Source of the DNA: CAMDBL01 sp964498125
Lineage (GTDB): Bacteria; Pseudomonadota; Alphaproteobacteria; Rhizobiales; Hyphomicrobiaceae
Length of the DNA: 35,711 bases
Assembly (NCBI GenBank): GCA_964498125.1
Contig: CAZCGE010000107.1
Location: 1-35,711, forward strand
Direction of reading: 5' to 3'
Positions 1 through 8,668 of this stretch are shown here, one piece after another; position 1 is the stretch's first letter, and each line of letters opens with the position of its first letter. The notes beneath the pieces were generated by a model. It was not told the origin of the DNA and searched no databases. It was given only the letters and a program-made list of their open reading frames with translations. A program made the position numbers and the translations under genes.

Positions 1-763
1 TCGGTACGCGTGGCAGCAGGGGGTAACGCATCCAGCCACAAGCGCGGCGACCCGGATAACGACGGTGTAATCCCGTCCTGCAATATCCGGGCGACAGATA
101 AACCGGCCCGCGGGGCGGCCACACGCCGTCAAAAAAAAACAATTCCAGCGGCGCGTCGCCGCCCCGCTCCCTATCTGCTGGAGACCTGCATGCCGCGCAC
201 GCATGGACATGTAGCTACATCTTATGGCCGCGCGCTGCTTCAGGAACGCCCTCATGTCCTCGACCTTGTCCTGGTTACCGAACGGCAGCCACAGAGCTGT
301 CGTCCAAGGACGCTTGACGAACTCCGACGCGAAACGTTCGAAAGCCGACGATTGGGCTCGACTGGAACCAACCGGGACTGGGCGGAGTTACGTAGTTGAG
401 TCAATCTCCGCTCCTTTTGCGGGGCGCGACCCAACAGCAAGGTGTGCGAAGCTCCATGCCGCCGTTGATCATCCGAGGGAGAAGCCGAATTGCGAGGAGG
501 AATGAGCGCCGCTTCGCCTCTGGCTGTGCCGCGTGCGGGCCCGGCATATTCGCGGCATGCCTGTTGATCCCCCAACCGCGGACCTGCGGCGTTGACGACA
601 GGCACAGGCAAGCACACGCCTGCCGTGTTGCCTTGCCATCGCCGCGATTGTGCGATCCATGCTCGGCGTCGCAGGGTCGGCAGTGTCGTTTGACCGGTGG
701 GGCGGCCTCGTGCTGTACCTGTCACCAATTGGGCATGATATGAACGGCAAGGAGCCGGAACGC
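1..763. other. no supported gene; possible coding remnant on minus strand
   Basis: No ORF here has a convincing start, ribosome binding site and family match. Several overlapping ORFs on both strands look like high-GC shadows. The most protein-like reading is on the minus strand, roughly 385 down to 190. It gives a stretch containing AFERFASEFVKRP and FGNQDKVEDMRAFLKQ. It has no usable start after an in-frame TAA and then runs into low-quality sequence, so it may be a decayed 3' end. I do not recognise the family. Confidence 0.3.
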
Positions 764-1366
764 ATGACGATAACCCATTTTCTGCCGCGCGCTGCGATTC
801 GTTGGCCATCCATCGTTTTGGCGGCCCTGCTGGCGCTGCCGCTTTTCATGAGCATGGCAACGCCGGCCCGCGCCGAGCATCCGACCGCATACATGCAGCG
901 CGTCGCCAATGAGCTGATTGCCGCGCAACGGCTGGGTGGCGGGCAGGCTTTTGCCGCCGTTTTCCGCCGCCACGCCGATGTTCCCTGGCTCGGCACGTCG
1001 GCACTCGGCAACTATGCCCAGCGGCTGGCGGTCGCCGATCGGCCCAATTATTACAACGGCTTGATCAAGTTCATCTCGAACTACGCCGCCAAGGAGGCGC
1101 CGAAATATCCCGCCAAGCGGGCGATGGTCATGAGCGCGACCGAGGAGGGCGGCAAGGGCCTCTATGTCGACACCGTCATCGAGCTGGAAAGCGGCGAGAC
1201 CTACGACATCCGCTGGTGGCTGACACGCCAGGGCACCACGTTCAAGGTGCGCGACGCCCAGGTGGTCGGCTTCTGGATGAGCCCGTTCCTGAAAAACCTG
1301 TTCGAAACCTATATCGCCGAAAACGGCGGCAATCCGCAGGCTCTCGTCGTCGCTCTCAACCGCTGA
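764..1366 (+). CDS. MlaC/Ttg2D-family periplasmic phospholipid-binding protein
   Basis: A 200-residue protein of the MlaC (toluene tolerance Ttg2D) family. Members are soluble periplasmic carriers that shuttle phospholipids between the outer membrane and an inner-membrane MlaFEDB ABC transporter. Residues 1-37 form a signal peptide with a hydrophobic core (VLAALLALPLF) ending at ARA before EHPTAY. The mature part has the usual all-MlaC layout, including a YDIRWWL strand and a C-terminal FWMSPFLKNLFETYI helix. The ATG at 764 is chosen because AAGGAG lies 9 bases upstream; longer in-frame starts at 650 and 740 lack this site and would spoil the signal peptide. No other mla gene is nearby, so it is an orphan here, and the lipid-transport role is inferred from family only. 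Confidence 0.8.
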   Translation: MTITHFLPRAAIRWPSIVLAALLALPLFMSMATPARAEHPTAYMQRVANELIAAQRLGGGQAFAAVFRRHADVPWLGTSALGNYAQRLAVADRPNYYNGLIKFISNYAAKEAPKYPAKRAMVMSATEEGGKGLYVDTVIELESGETYDIRWWLTRQGTTFKVRDAQVVGFWMSPFLKNLFETYIAENGGNPQALVVALNR

Positions 1367-1373
1367 GGCCTGC

Positions 1374-1478
1374 TCGAGCGCTTTCCACTCGAATTGCATC
1401 AGGGGAAAGCGCTCCAGTCCTTTGTTTGTCGCATTTTCTACGCCAAACCGGTGCCCACTTTGGCGGAAAATGCTCTAG
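1374..1478 (-). repeat. 105-bp dispersed palindromic repeat, copy 1
   Basis: Reverse-complement copy of the element at 3831-3935. It contains two palindromes. One is GAGCGCTTTCC paired with GGAAAGCGCTC. The other is GCATTTTC paired with GAAAATGC around an inner GCCAAA/TTTGGC. It fills the space between the convergent mlaC-like and yraN genes and may fold as a terminator-like hairpin. Confidence 0.85.
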
Positions 1479-1488
1479 CCCTGGCACT

Positions 1489-1878
1489 TCACAGCCCGCC
1501 CTCGATGTGGCGTGGCCAGCGGCGGGGCAGGATGAAGATCACGTCGAAGCGCAGTTCATGCTCGGCATAGCGCCGGTTGCGTGCAATCCACATGTCGGCG
1601 GCGCGCTGGATGCGCAGCCGCTGGCGCGGCGTGACGGCGCTTTCCGCCGTGGCCGCATCGCGCCGGCGCTTGACCTCGACGAAGGCCACCAGCCGGCCGC
1701 GCTTAGCGATCAGATCAATCTCGCCGGCAGGTACGCGGAAGCGGCGGGCGAGGATGCGATAGCCGCGGCACAGCAGGAAAACCGCCGCGACCAGCTCCGA
1801 GGCCAGCCCGCTGCGGTAGCGGCGACGCCGTTCCACCGTCGACCCGCCTGCCCCATTGGTCTCGCGCCTGCGCATCAC
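1489..1878 (-). CDS. yraN: YraN family (UPF0102) endonuclease-like protein
   Basis: A small UPF0102/YraN protein with a restriction-endonuclease-like fold. The signature is visible as GEIDLIAKRG (about residues 52-61, Asp55) followed by FVEVKRR (Glu68 and Lys70), matching the D...ExK nuclease core. The family's role is not firmly established; it has been linked to DNA processing. The gene is coupled to rsmI. The GTG start at 1878 overlaps the rsmI stop as GTGA, and an ATG one codon later (1875) would overlap by a single base. The start is therefore uncertain by one residue. The rsmI-yraN pair is common in alphaproteobacteria. Confidence 0.88.
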   Translation of the reverse strand: MMRRRETNGAGGSTVERRRRYRSGLASELVAAVFLLCRGYRILARRFRVPAGEIDLIAKRGRLVAFVEVKRRRDAATAESAVTPRQRLRIQRAADMWIARNRRYAEHELRFDVIFILPRRWPRHIEGGL

Positions 1879-2825
1879 TGGTCCTGCTTCAGGCCAAGGC
1901 CAATATCGTAAACACGCTTGCGCGAAACCCCCAGGGCTTCCGCCACCGCGCGGGCGGCGTCACGCAGCGAAGCATCGGCCAGAGCCGCGGCAAGGTGTTC
2001 GCCGATCACGGCATCCGAGACGTCAGCGGCAAGTACCGCGGGCGGCGCTACCAGGATGACGATCTCACCCTTGAACGTTCGGCCCGCGGCCAGCTCGGCC
2101 AGCTCGGCCAGCGTGCCGCGCAGCGCCTCCTCGTGCAGCTTGGTCAGCTCGCGGGCAAGCACGGCCTGGCGCCCGCCAAGTCCGCTGGCCAGATCAGCAA
2201 GGCAGTCGCCTACCCGGCTCGGCGCCTCGAACAGCACCAGCGTGGCGGCGGCATCGGCCAAGGCCGCGATGGCCTCCCGCCGCGCCGCCGACTTGGCCGG
2301 CAGGAACCCCGTGAACAGGAACCGGTCGCTGGGCAGGCCCGACGATGTCAGCGCCACCAGGACGGCCGATGCGCCCGGCACGCTGATCACCGCATGGCCA
2401 GCCTCGATGACCTCGCGCACCAGCTTATAGCCCGGATCGGAGATCAGCGGCGTTCCTGCGTCCGAAATCAAGGCGATACGCGCGCCGCGTGCCAGCTCGG
2501 CGAGAATGCGCGGCCGCTCGGCCTCGGCGTTGTGCTCGTGATAGGAGCGCAGCCGCTGGCGGATGCCGAAGGCGGAGAAAAGACCGCGGCTGTGGCGGGT
2601 GTCCTCGCAATACACCACGTCCGCGGCTGCCAGCACGGCCAGCGCCCGCAGCGTGATGTCGCCGAGGTTGCCGATCGGTGTCGCCACCACGTAAAGCCCG
2701 GGCGCCAAGGGTTGGGCCAGCAGCCCGGCCAGGCGAGTGGCCACGGAGGCGCCAAGCCGGCCTTCGGCTGTGCCAGCTGGCGCTGTCCCGGCATCGCCGG
2801 ACACCCAGTCGTCCTCGTCAGCCAT
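1875..2825 (-). CDS. rsmI: 16S rRNA (cytidine-1402 2'-O)-methyltransferase RsmI
   Basis: RsmI uses S-adenosylmethionine to 2'-O-methylate C1402 of 16S rRNA in the decoding centre. The 316-residue product carries the tetrapyrrole-methylase-fold motifs in order: VATPIGNLGDITLRAL (from about residue 47), EDTRHS, ISDAGTPLISDPG, VPGASA, and FEAPSR. The C-terminal region ends with VSRKRVYDIGLGL, typical of the family. The start at 2825 has AAAGGA 5-10 bases upstream. A longer reading to 2888 adds low-complexity residues without a site. About 40 residues precede the conserved domain, a slightly long N-terminus. It is translationally coupled to yraN downstream. Confidence 0.95.
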   Translation of the reverse strand: MADEDDWVSGDAGTAPAGTAEGRLGASVATRLAGLLAQPLAPGLYVVATPIGNLGDITLRALAVLAAADVVYCEDTRHSRGLFSAFGIRQRLRSYHEHNAEAERPRILAELARGARIALISDAGTPLISDPGYKLVREVIEAGHAVISVPGASAVLVALTSSGLPSDRFLFTGFLPAKSAARREAIAALADAAATLVLFEAPSRVGDCLADLASGLGGRQAVLARELTKLHEEALRGTLAELAELAAGRTFKGEIVILVAPPAVLAADVSDAVIGEHLAAALADASLRDAARAVAEALGVSRKRVYDIGLGLKQDQ

Positions 2826-2966
2826 GCCAATCCTTTGTGTCGCAGATGCTGGCGGGCGCCGGGCGCGTTGCACCGCAGGCACGCCCACCCATTCTCACTC
2901 CATACAGCCGTTTGCCGTCCCCGGCAGCAAGGTCTATGACTGCAAGCTGACAGCAGAAGGTGCAAC

Positions 2967-3194
2967 ATGCCGTCGATGCTCTACTACCTGACGTTCCTGG
3001 CGGCGGCTGCCGTTTTCGTCGTGCTGGTGCTTGGCATCCTCAATCTTGCCCGCAATCCCAAGGTTGTGGATGATGCGACCGGCGCATCGCCGCCGCGTCA
3101 GACCAACCTCAGCCAGCAACTGATGCGTTGGCGCGTGGCGCTGCAGTTTCTGGCCATCATCATCATCATGTTGACGCTCTACATGACGCGCTGA
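2967..3194 (+). CDS. twin transmembrane protein (HIG1-like)
   Basis: A 75-residue protein with two membrane helices, about residues 5-27 and 55-73, separated by a polar Pro/Arg-containing loop. This matches the small 'twin transmembrane' proteins of Hyphomicrobiales that often sit immediately before a cobalamin adenosyltransferase gene, as here (37 bases apart). A ribosome binding site (AGAAGG) precedes the ATG. Function is unknown; a link to respiratory-complex assembly has been suggested for HIG1 proteins in general but nothing here proves it. Confidence 0.8.
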   Translation: MPSMLYYLTFLAAAAVFVVLVLGILNLARNPKVVDDATGASPPRQTNLSQQLMRWRVALQFLAIIIIMLTLYMTR

Positions 3195-3231
3195 ACATGA
3201 CGCGCCGACCCTCGGATAAGCGATCGCAGCC

Positions 3232-3813
3232 ATGGTTGTCCTGAACAAGATTTACACACGCACCGGCGACGATGGCACCACGGCGCTCGGCAGCGGCGAG
3301 CGGGTGCCCAAGCAGGCCGTGCGCATCGCCGCCTACGGCACGGTCGATGAAACCAACGCGACAATCGGCATGGCGCGCATTCACTTGGCCGGTGGGCATC
3401 AAGAGGTCGATGCCATGCTGCAGCGCATCCAGAACGATCTTTTCGACCTGGGCGCCGATCTGTGCGTGCCCGAACGTGGCGAGGCGCCCGAGCGGGAGCG
3501 CTTGCGCGTCAGCCATGCGCAGGTGGATCGGCTCGAGCGCGAGATCGACCATCTGAACGGCGAATTGCAGCCGCTGCGCTCGTTCGTGCTGCCTGGCGGC
3601 TCGCCGGGCGCCGCCGCGTTGCACGTGGCGCGTACCGTCTCGCGGCGTGCCGAGCGCATCATGGTGGAGCTGGCGGCCAGTCCCAACGAGCCGGTCAGTG
3701 CCGCGGCGTTGAAATACATCAACCGGCTGTCGGATTTCCTGTTCGTGGCCAGCCGCTATGTCAATGACAAGGGTGCCAACGACGTGCTGTGGGTGCCCGG
3801 CCAGAATCGCTGA
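3232..3813 (+). CDS. cob(I)yrinic acid a,c-diamide adenosyltransferase, PduO type
   Basis: A 193-residue PduO-type ATP:cob(I)alamin adenosyltransferase, which transfers the adenosyl group of ATP to Co(I) corrinoid to form adenosylcobalamin. The ATP-binding N-terminus YTRTGDDGTT (residues 8-17) and the YGTVDE motif (35-40) are intact. So are the conserved RRAER helix and the SDFLFVASRYVN segment near the C-terminus. It lies directly after the twin-TM gene and is probably co-transcribed with it. In many relatives etfBA follows; here a 105-bp repeat and a rhomboid gene follow instead. The 37-base spacer leaves no room for a cobalamin riboswitch. Confidence 0.93.
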   Translation: MVVLNKIYTRTGDDGTTALGSGERVPKQAVRIAAYGTVDETNATIGMARIHLAGGHQEVDAMLQRIQNDLFDLGADLCVPERGEAPERERLRVSHAQVDRLEREIDHLNGELQPLRSFVLPGGSPGAAALHVARTVSRRAERIMVELAASPNEPVSAAALKYINRLSDFLFVASRYVNDKGANDVLWVPGQNR

Positions 3814-3830
3814 TGGTCCTGGGCCGTCAT

Positions 3831-3935
3831 TAGAGCATTTTCCGCCAAAGTGGGCACCAGTTTGGCTTGGAAAATGCGACAAACAAAGGACTAGAGCGCT
3901 TTCCCCTGATTCAATTCGAGTGGAAAGCGCTCTAG
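3831..3935 (+). repeat. 105-bp dispersed palindromic repeat, copy 2
   Basis: Full-length copy, near-identical to the reverse complement of 1374-1478. It starts TAGAGCATTTTCCGCC and ends GGAAAGCGCTCTAG, with the same two internal palindromes. It lies between the adenosyltransferase and rhomboid genes. Confidence 0.88.
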
Positions 3936-4037
3936 CCGGACTGTCGCGCCACGGCGCGCAATCGCCACATGTCGGTGATGTGCTGAGTTAGCCGTGTGTG
4001 ATTTCTTTGCCGTCAGCGCTTGCGTGAGGTTGCCGCC

Positions 4038-4742
4038 ATGTTCGTGCCCGTCTGGGATGAAAATCCGCTGCGCTCGATTTCCTTCCAATTCGTCAATGTC
4101 GCGCTGATCATCATCAGCGTGGCGGTCTACATGCTGGAAGTCTCAGGCATGTCGGAGCAGGCGATCGCCAGCTTTGCGTTGGTGCCGCGCGAGCTGTTCC
4201 AGGCCGGCCTGCTCGGCGGCGCGGTGGCGCCCTCGAGTGGTGGGATCGTTGTGCCGGAGCGCTACACGCTGATGTCCTACATGTTTTTCCATGGCGACAT
4301 CCTGCACCTGGGGGGCAACATGGTGTTCCTGTGGGTGTTCGGCGACAACATCGAGGACGCGCTCGGGCACGTGAAATACCTGGTGTTTTACCTTCTGTGC
4401 GGGATTTTCGCCGGCCTAGCCCATGCCTGGCTGCAGCCGACCTCGACCGTGCCGCTGATCGGCGCCAGCGGGGCCGTTGCCGGCGTGATCGCCGCCTACA
4501 TCATGCTGCATCCGCGCGTGCGCGTCTGGGTGCTGGCGCTGCGCATCATCCCGCTGCGCCTCAACGCCATGATCGTGCTCGGCCTGTGGATCGCAACGCA
4601 GCTCGTCATGGTGATGCTGCCGCAGACCGACGCGGTGGCGTGGTGGGCGCATCTGGGTGGCCTCGCCGCCGGCGCGGTCCTGGTCGTCTTCCTGCGCCGT
4701 CCCGGCGTGGCGCTGTTCGACAAGGGCTTGAGCGGGGCGTGA
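4038..4742 (+). CDS. rhomboid-family intramembrane serine protease
   Basis: A 234-residue polytopic membrane protein that should cleave transmembrane substrates within the bilayer. The catalytic serine is in GASG (Ser144). The catalytic histidine is His205 in WWAHLGGLAAG, and the oxyanion-type HxxxN motif is HLGGN (His90, Asn94). The RxxxS/MFFHGD region before it is also typical. About six hydrophobic segments are visible. The ATG at 4038 is preferred; a TTG 18 bases upstream is also in frame. The substrate is unknown. It is convergent with the carboxylase gene. Confidence 0.92.
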   Translation: MFVPVWDENPLRSISFQFVNVALIIISVAVYMLEVSGMSEQAIASFALVPRELFQAGLLGGAVAPSSGGIVVPERYTLMSYMFFHGDILHLGGNMVFLWVFGDNIEDALGHVKYLVFYLLCGIFAGLAHAWLQPTSTVPLIGASGAVAGVIAAYIMLHPRVRVWVLALRIIPLRLNAMIVLGLWIATQLVMVMLPQTDAVAWWAHLGGLAAGAVLVVFLRRPGVALFDKGLSGA

Positions 4743-4807
4743 GAAGCCGGGCACGGCTCATCCCGGCCTTCGACAGGCGCCCAAGGCACTGCAATGGCCG
4801 TCCTCGC

Positions 4808-4830
4808 CTGGCAAGTTCGCCAGCCTTTTT
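4808..4830 (+). terminator. probable intrinsic terminator after rhomboid gene
   Basis: A 5-bp stem CTGGC/GCCAG with a 6-base loop is followed by CCTTTTT, 65 bases past the rhomboid stop. A second GC hairpin (GCCGGG/CCCGGC, 4746-4767) lies just upstream. It sits between convergent genes. Confidence 0.45.
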
Positions 4831-4838
4831 CGGCGCTT

Positions 4839-6851
4839 CTAGGATTTTGGCTCGGCATCGTCCTGCAGGCGCACTAGCACGGCGCCGTCCTCGACCTGCT
4901 CGCCGGTCCTGACCAGGACCTCGGCCACCACGCCGTCTCGGGGTGCGGACAAGGTGTGCTCCATTTTCATGGCTTCGACAACGATCAGTGGTGCGCCTTT
5001 CCGCACACTGTCGCCGGCCATGGCAGCCACCACCTTGACCAGCCCGGGCATCGGCGCAATCAGCCGATCCTCGCTGGCGGCGGCATCGTCCTTTTCACTC
5101 AGTCGATCGGTCAGGTCGAATGTCACAGCCGCATCTCCGACGAAAACGCTGATCTGTCGCGCGCTTTCAACGACAATGGCCTCCAGCGCATTGCCGTCGA
5201 TATCGAGCAGCACGCGCAGCGGATCGGTTGCGTGCGCCTGCCCACGCGATCGCACGGCCACGTCCACACGCTCACCGCCCGTCAGCACGCGATAACGGCC
5301 AGTTTCCAGGCTGAGGATTGTGACGTCGTACTCTTCATTGCGCCATGTGAGATGCGCGAATTGGCTCGCCTCGCTCCACTGCCGCCAACCGACCAGTGTC
5401 GACCATGGGTCGTGTCCCGACGGCTGCCGCAGCACGCCCAGTGTCGCCAGCGCCCCGACCGCCACCGCGATCGGCGAGGGTTGGCGGGCCGCCGCCAACG
5501 TGGCGATCTCGCGCTCGATCAGGCCGGTATCGACATCGCCGGCCGCGACGTGGGCATTGCGGCTCAAGGCCTCGAGAAAAGCCACGTTGGTGACCGAGCC
5601 CACCGTGCGCGTCTCCCGCAGTGCCCGCGTCAACTTGTTGAGGGCGACGGATCGGCTTGGACCATGCACGATGACCTTGGCGATCATCGGATCGTAATAG
5701 GGCGTGATGGCGTCGCCCTGGCGCACGCCGGTGTCGACCCGGGCCAGGTCGAACGGCAGGTGCAGATAGGTGAGCCGTCCGGTCGCCGGCAGGAAACCCT
5801 TTTCGACGTCCTCCGCGTAAATGCGCGCCTCGAAGGCATGGCCGTCGATGGCGAGTTCGGACTGCCGCAGCGGCAGCGGCTCGCCCGACGCGACCCGCAA
5901 CTGCCATTCGACCAGGTCCAGCCCGGTGATCGCCTCGGTGACTGGATGCTCGACCTGCAGCCGCGTGTTCATCTCCATGAAATAGAACCGGTCAGGCCGC
6001 AATCCGTCGGAGGCATCGACGATGAACTCGACGGTGCCGGCGCCGCGATAGCCGACGGCAAGCGCGGCATCGACCGCCGCCTTGCCCATCGCCTCGCGCA
6101 TCTCAGCCGTCATGGCCGGCGCCGGCGCCTCCTCGATCACCTTCTGATGGCGCCGTTGCAAGGAACAATCGCGCTCGAACAGATGCACGGCATGGCCGTG
6201 GCAATCGGCAAACACCTGCATCTCGATGTGGCGGGGCTTGGCGACGTATTTTTCCACCAGCACGTGATCGTCGCCGAAACTCGACTTGCCTTCGCGTTGG
6301 GCGCCTTCGAGTGCCGCCCTGAACTGCCGGGGGTCGTCGACGCGGCGCATACCCTTGCCGCCGCCGCCGGCGCGCGCCTTGATCAGCACGGGAAAACCGA
6401 TCCGCTGCGCCTCCTTGGCGAGGAAAGCCACGTCTTGCTTGCCGCCATGATAGCCCGGCACCACCGGCACGCCCGCCGTTTCCATTAGCTGTTTGGCGGC
6501 ATCCTTCAGCCCCATGGCGCGCATCGCCGAGGCGGGAGGGCCGATGAAGACCAGTCCAGCGGCCTCGCAGGCTTCGACGAACACCGGGTTCTCGGACAGG
6601 AAGCCGTAGCCTGGATGCACCGCGTCGGCGCCGGCGCGCTTGGCGGCCGCGATGATGGCGGCGATGTTCAAGTAACTTTCGGCCACCGGTGGTGGGCCGA
6701 TCCAGTAGGCCTCGTCGGCAAGGGCCACGTGCATGGCGTCGCGATCGGCATCCGAGTAGACCGCGAGGGTTGCCGCACCCAGCCGCTTGGCCGTTCGCAT
6801 GACGCGGACGGCGATTTCACCACGGTTGGCGATCAGGATTTTCTTGAACAT
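4839..6851 (-). CDS. biotin-dependent acyl-CoA carboxylase alpha subunit, methylcrotonyl-CoA type
   Basis: A 670-residue biotin carboxylase/biotin-carrier subunit. It carboxylates its own biotin with ATP and bicarbonate, then passes the carboxyl group to a partner carboxyltransferase. The ATP-grasp biotin carboxylase core (about 1-445) shows KILIANRGEIA, HPGYGFLSEN, AGGGGKGM, ERDCSLQRRHQK and MEMNTRLQVEHPVTE. The C-terminus is a biotinyl domain with EAMKMEHT, biotinylated at Lys629. Motifs such as DLVEWQLRVASGEPLPL and GHAFEARIYAE resemble 3-methylcrotonyl-CoA carboxylase (leucine breakdown) more than propionyl-CoA carboxylase. No beta subunit is adjacent, so the substrate is an inference. 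Start at 6851 has GAAGAGG upstream; upstream in-frame sequence is not protein-like. Confidence 0.85.
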   Translation of the reverse strand: MFKKILIANRGEIAVRVMRTAKRLGAATLAVYSDADRDAMHVALADEAYWIGPPPVAESYLNIAAIIAAAKRAGADAVHPGYGFLSENPVFVEACEAAGLVFIGPPASAMRAMGLKDAAKQLMETAGVPVVPGYHGGKQDVAFLAKEAQRIGFPVLIKARAGGGGKGMRRVDDPRQFRAALEGAQREGKSSFGDDHVLVEKYVAKPRHIEMQVFADCHGHAVHLFERDCSLQRRHQKVIEEAPAPAMTAEMREAMGKAAVDAALAVGYRGAGTVEFIVDASDGLRPDRFYFMEMNTRLQVEHPVTEAITGLDLVEWQLRVASGEPLPLRQSELAIDGHAFEARIYAEDVEKGFLPATGRLTYLHLPFDLARVDTGVRQGDAITPYYDPMIAKVIVHGPSRSVALNKLTRALRETRTVGSVTNVAFLEALSRNAHVAAGDVDTGLIEREIATLAAARQPSPIAVAVGALATLGVLRQPSGHDPWSTLVGWRQWSEASQFAHLTWRNEEYDVTILSLETGRYRVLTGGERVDVAVRSRGQAHATDPLRVLLDIDGNALEAIVVESARQISVFVGDAAVTFDLTDRLSEKDDAAASEDRLIAPMPGLVKVVAAMAGDSVRKGAPLIVVEAMKMEHTLSAPRDGVVAEVLVRTGEQVEDGAVLVRLQDDAEPKS

Positions 6852-7143
6852 GCCTGCCTCTTCTCCCCCGCCCGCCCATGGCGAGAGGGCCCGCTCCCGA
6901 GTCGCGGGTCGAGAGGCGGATTGTAAGCAGGCTTGCAGTCTTGCGCCACTGCACGCAACGGCCAAGCGTGCGCAAATTGCGCTGCCGCGGACAGTTGCGG
7001 CCGGGGTCTCGAGCCGCCAGTGTCGCACGCGGACCATGGTCCATCTTGCGCCTTAACAGTGGGTACCGCGCTGGCGTATGTTGGCGCGGGGCGGCGACGT
7101 GGCCAGAACCAGCGGGTTACTACAGCGCAAGGGCGACAGACTC

Positions 7144-8361
7144 ATGGCGGGGCGAGACAGGCTGCATTTTTTCTTCCTCAACATGGGCCATTTTCTCGAT
7201 CACCTGATGATGCTGGTGTACGCGACGGTCGCAGCCCTAGCCTTGTCGCGCGAATGGGGGATGAGCTACGCCGAGCTGGTGCCGTACGCCACGCCGGGGT
7301 TCATCGCTTTCGGCCTGTTCTCGCTGCCGGCAGGCTGGCTGGCCGATCGCTGGAGCCGGCATGGCATGATGGCCGTGTTCTTCATCGGCATCGGCTTGGC
7401 CTCGATCGCCACCGCCTTCGCCAGGACACCTGTGGAAATGGGCACGGGCCTGTTCGTCGTCGGCGTGCTGGCCGCCATCTACCACCCGGTCGGCCTCGCG
7501 ATGGTTGTGCAGCAGTTCGCCAAGACCGGCATGGCGATCGGCATCAACGGCATCTGGGGCAATCTCGGCGTCGGCAGCGCCGCACTCCTCACTGGGTACT
7601 TTATCGATCACGGCGGCTGGCGATCGGCGTTCATCCTGCCAGGTATCGTGTCGCTCGCCGTCGGCATCGCCTACACGCTGATATTTCGCCAGAACATCCT
7701 GGCGCCAATGCATAAAGTGGTGGCGAACCCTGGCGCGCCCGTGGACGCTCGGCCGCAAGACCCCACCAGGCGCACCGCCCTGATCCGGCTGACGGCGATC
7801 GTTTTCTTCACAACAGCCGTTTCCAGCATCATTTTCCAATCGACGACCTTCGCGCTGCCGAAAGTGTTCGACGAGCGGTTGGCCGGCATCGCCGGCTCGG
7901 CGACGCTGGTCGGCTGGCTCGCCTTCCTCGTCTTCGCCTTGGCGTCGCTCGCCCAGCTGGTGGTTGGCAGTCTGCTCGATCGGCTGGGGCCGCGACCGGT
8001 TTTTCTGGGCGCCGCGGCGCTGCAGGTGGTGTTCTTTGCGATGATGCCGGGCCTCATCGATTGGGCCGCGCTATTGGTTGCCATCGCCTTCATGTTGGGC
8101 GCGTTCGGCCAGATCCCGATCAATGACTATATGATCGGCAAGATGGCCAAGAGCGAGCTGCGCGCCTCGGTCTACGGGCTGCGCTATCTCGTCAGCTTCG
8201 TGGCGCTGGCGTCGGCCTTGCCGTTCATTGCCTGGATTCACAAGGATTGGGGTTTCGACACGCTGTTTTACGTGCTGGCAGGCGCGGCGATCGTGATTTT
8301 CCTGGCTGCCAGCCTGCTGCCCGTCAAGTTGCCCGAAGCGGACGCGGCGACGGCGAGGTAG
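7144..8361 (+). CDS. MFS transporter
   Basis: A 405-residue major facilitator with about 12 hydrophobic segments. The MFS loop-2/3 signature is seen as GWLADRWSRHGMM, followed by GTGLFVVGVLAAIYHPVG and GINGIWGNLGVGSA in the N-terminal half. This is the arrangement seen in the Fsr/fosmidomycin-resistance-like branch. A second copy of the loop motif (GSLLDRLGPRPVF) begins the C-terminal half. The start at 7144 (AAGGGCGACAGACTC-ATG) is chosen; a longer reading to 7078 lacks a clear site. Substrate unknown. Confidence 0.82.
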   Translation: MAGRDRLHFFFLNMGHFLDHLMMLVYATVAALALSREWGMSYAELVPYATPGFIAFGLFSLPAGWLADRWSRHGMMAVFFIGIGLASIATAFARTPVEMGTGLFVVGVLAAIYHPVGLAMVVQQFAKTGMAIGINGIWGNLGVGSAALLTGYFIDHGGWRSAFILPGIVSLAVGIAYTLIFRQNILAPMHKVVANPGAPVDARPQDPTRRTALIRLTAIVFFTTAVSSIIFQSTTFALPKVFDERLAGIAGSATLVGWLAFLVFALASLAQLVVGSLLDRLGPRPVFLGAAALQVVFFAMMPGLIDWAALLVAIAFMLGAFGQIPINDYMIGKMAKSELRASVYGLRYLVSFVALASALPFIAWIHKDWGFDTLFYVLAGAAIVIFLAASLLPVKLPEADAATAR

Positions 8362-8422
8362 CGGTGTCGCAGCCTGCAGCCAATTCAGCGCCGCACGGGG
8401 AAACGGCGGGCGCGCAAATAGG

Positions 8423-8460
8423 AACGGCCACCAGGTGCGGCAGCACCGGGTGGCCGTTTT
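8423..8460 (+). terminator. strong intrinsic terminator
   Basis: A perfect 10-bp stem AACGGCCACC / GGTGGCCGTT encloses a second stem GGTGC/GCACC, and the structure ends in TTTT. It lies between the convergent MFS (ends 8361) and Flp pilin (ends 8498) genes and fits termination of the MFS transcript. Confidence 0.85.
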
Positions 8461-8497
8461 GACTAAACCGGATGCAGGATTGGCATCCAGAATGAGC

Positions 8498-8668
8498 TTA
8501 GTTCTTGCCCAGCTCCGTGGCCACGGTCTCGAACGTGCTCTTCAGAGAGTCACCGACCGTGGTGACCGCGGCGATGATCACGACGCTGATGAGGGCGGCG
8601 ATAAGGCCGTACTCGATCGCGGTGGCACCGGACTCGTCCTTGATAAAGCGAGCGAACAGATTCTTCAT
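8498..8668 (-). CDS. Flp family type IVb pilin
   Basis: A 56-residue Flp/Fap pilin precursor, the major subunit of Tad (tight adherence) pili. It begins MKNLFARFIKDESG and has the prepilin-peptidase motif G/ATAIEY at residues 14-20 (cleavage after Gly14, Glu19-Tyr20 conserved). A hydrophobic helix, LIAALISVVIIAAVTTVG, and a short tail TELGKN follow. GGGAGA lies 8 bases before the ATG. The usual Tad assembly genes (tadA/cpaF, cpaB, tadBC, prepilin peptidase) are not in this window, so the pilin is separated from its machinery. It is divergent from the CpaC N-domain gene at 9273. Confidence 0.93.
   Translation of the reverse strand: MKNLFARFIKDESGATAIEYGLIAALISVVIIAAVTTVGDSLKSTFETVATELGKN

Noticed and set aside
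498..570. 22-codon ORF after GAGGAGG near 494
   Set aside because: The Shine-Dalgarno is only one base from the ATG and the peptide is featureless.
3195..3231. Cobalamin riboswitch before the adenosyltransferase
   Set aside because: The spacer is only 37 bases and lacks any B12-box-like structure.
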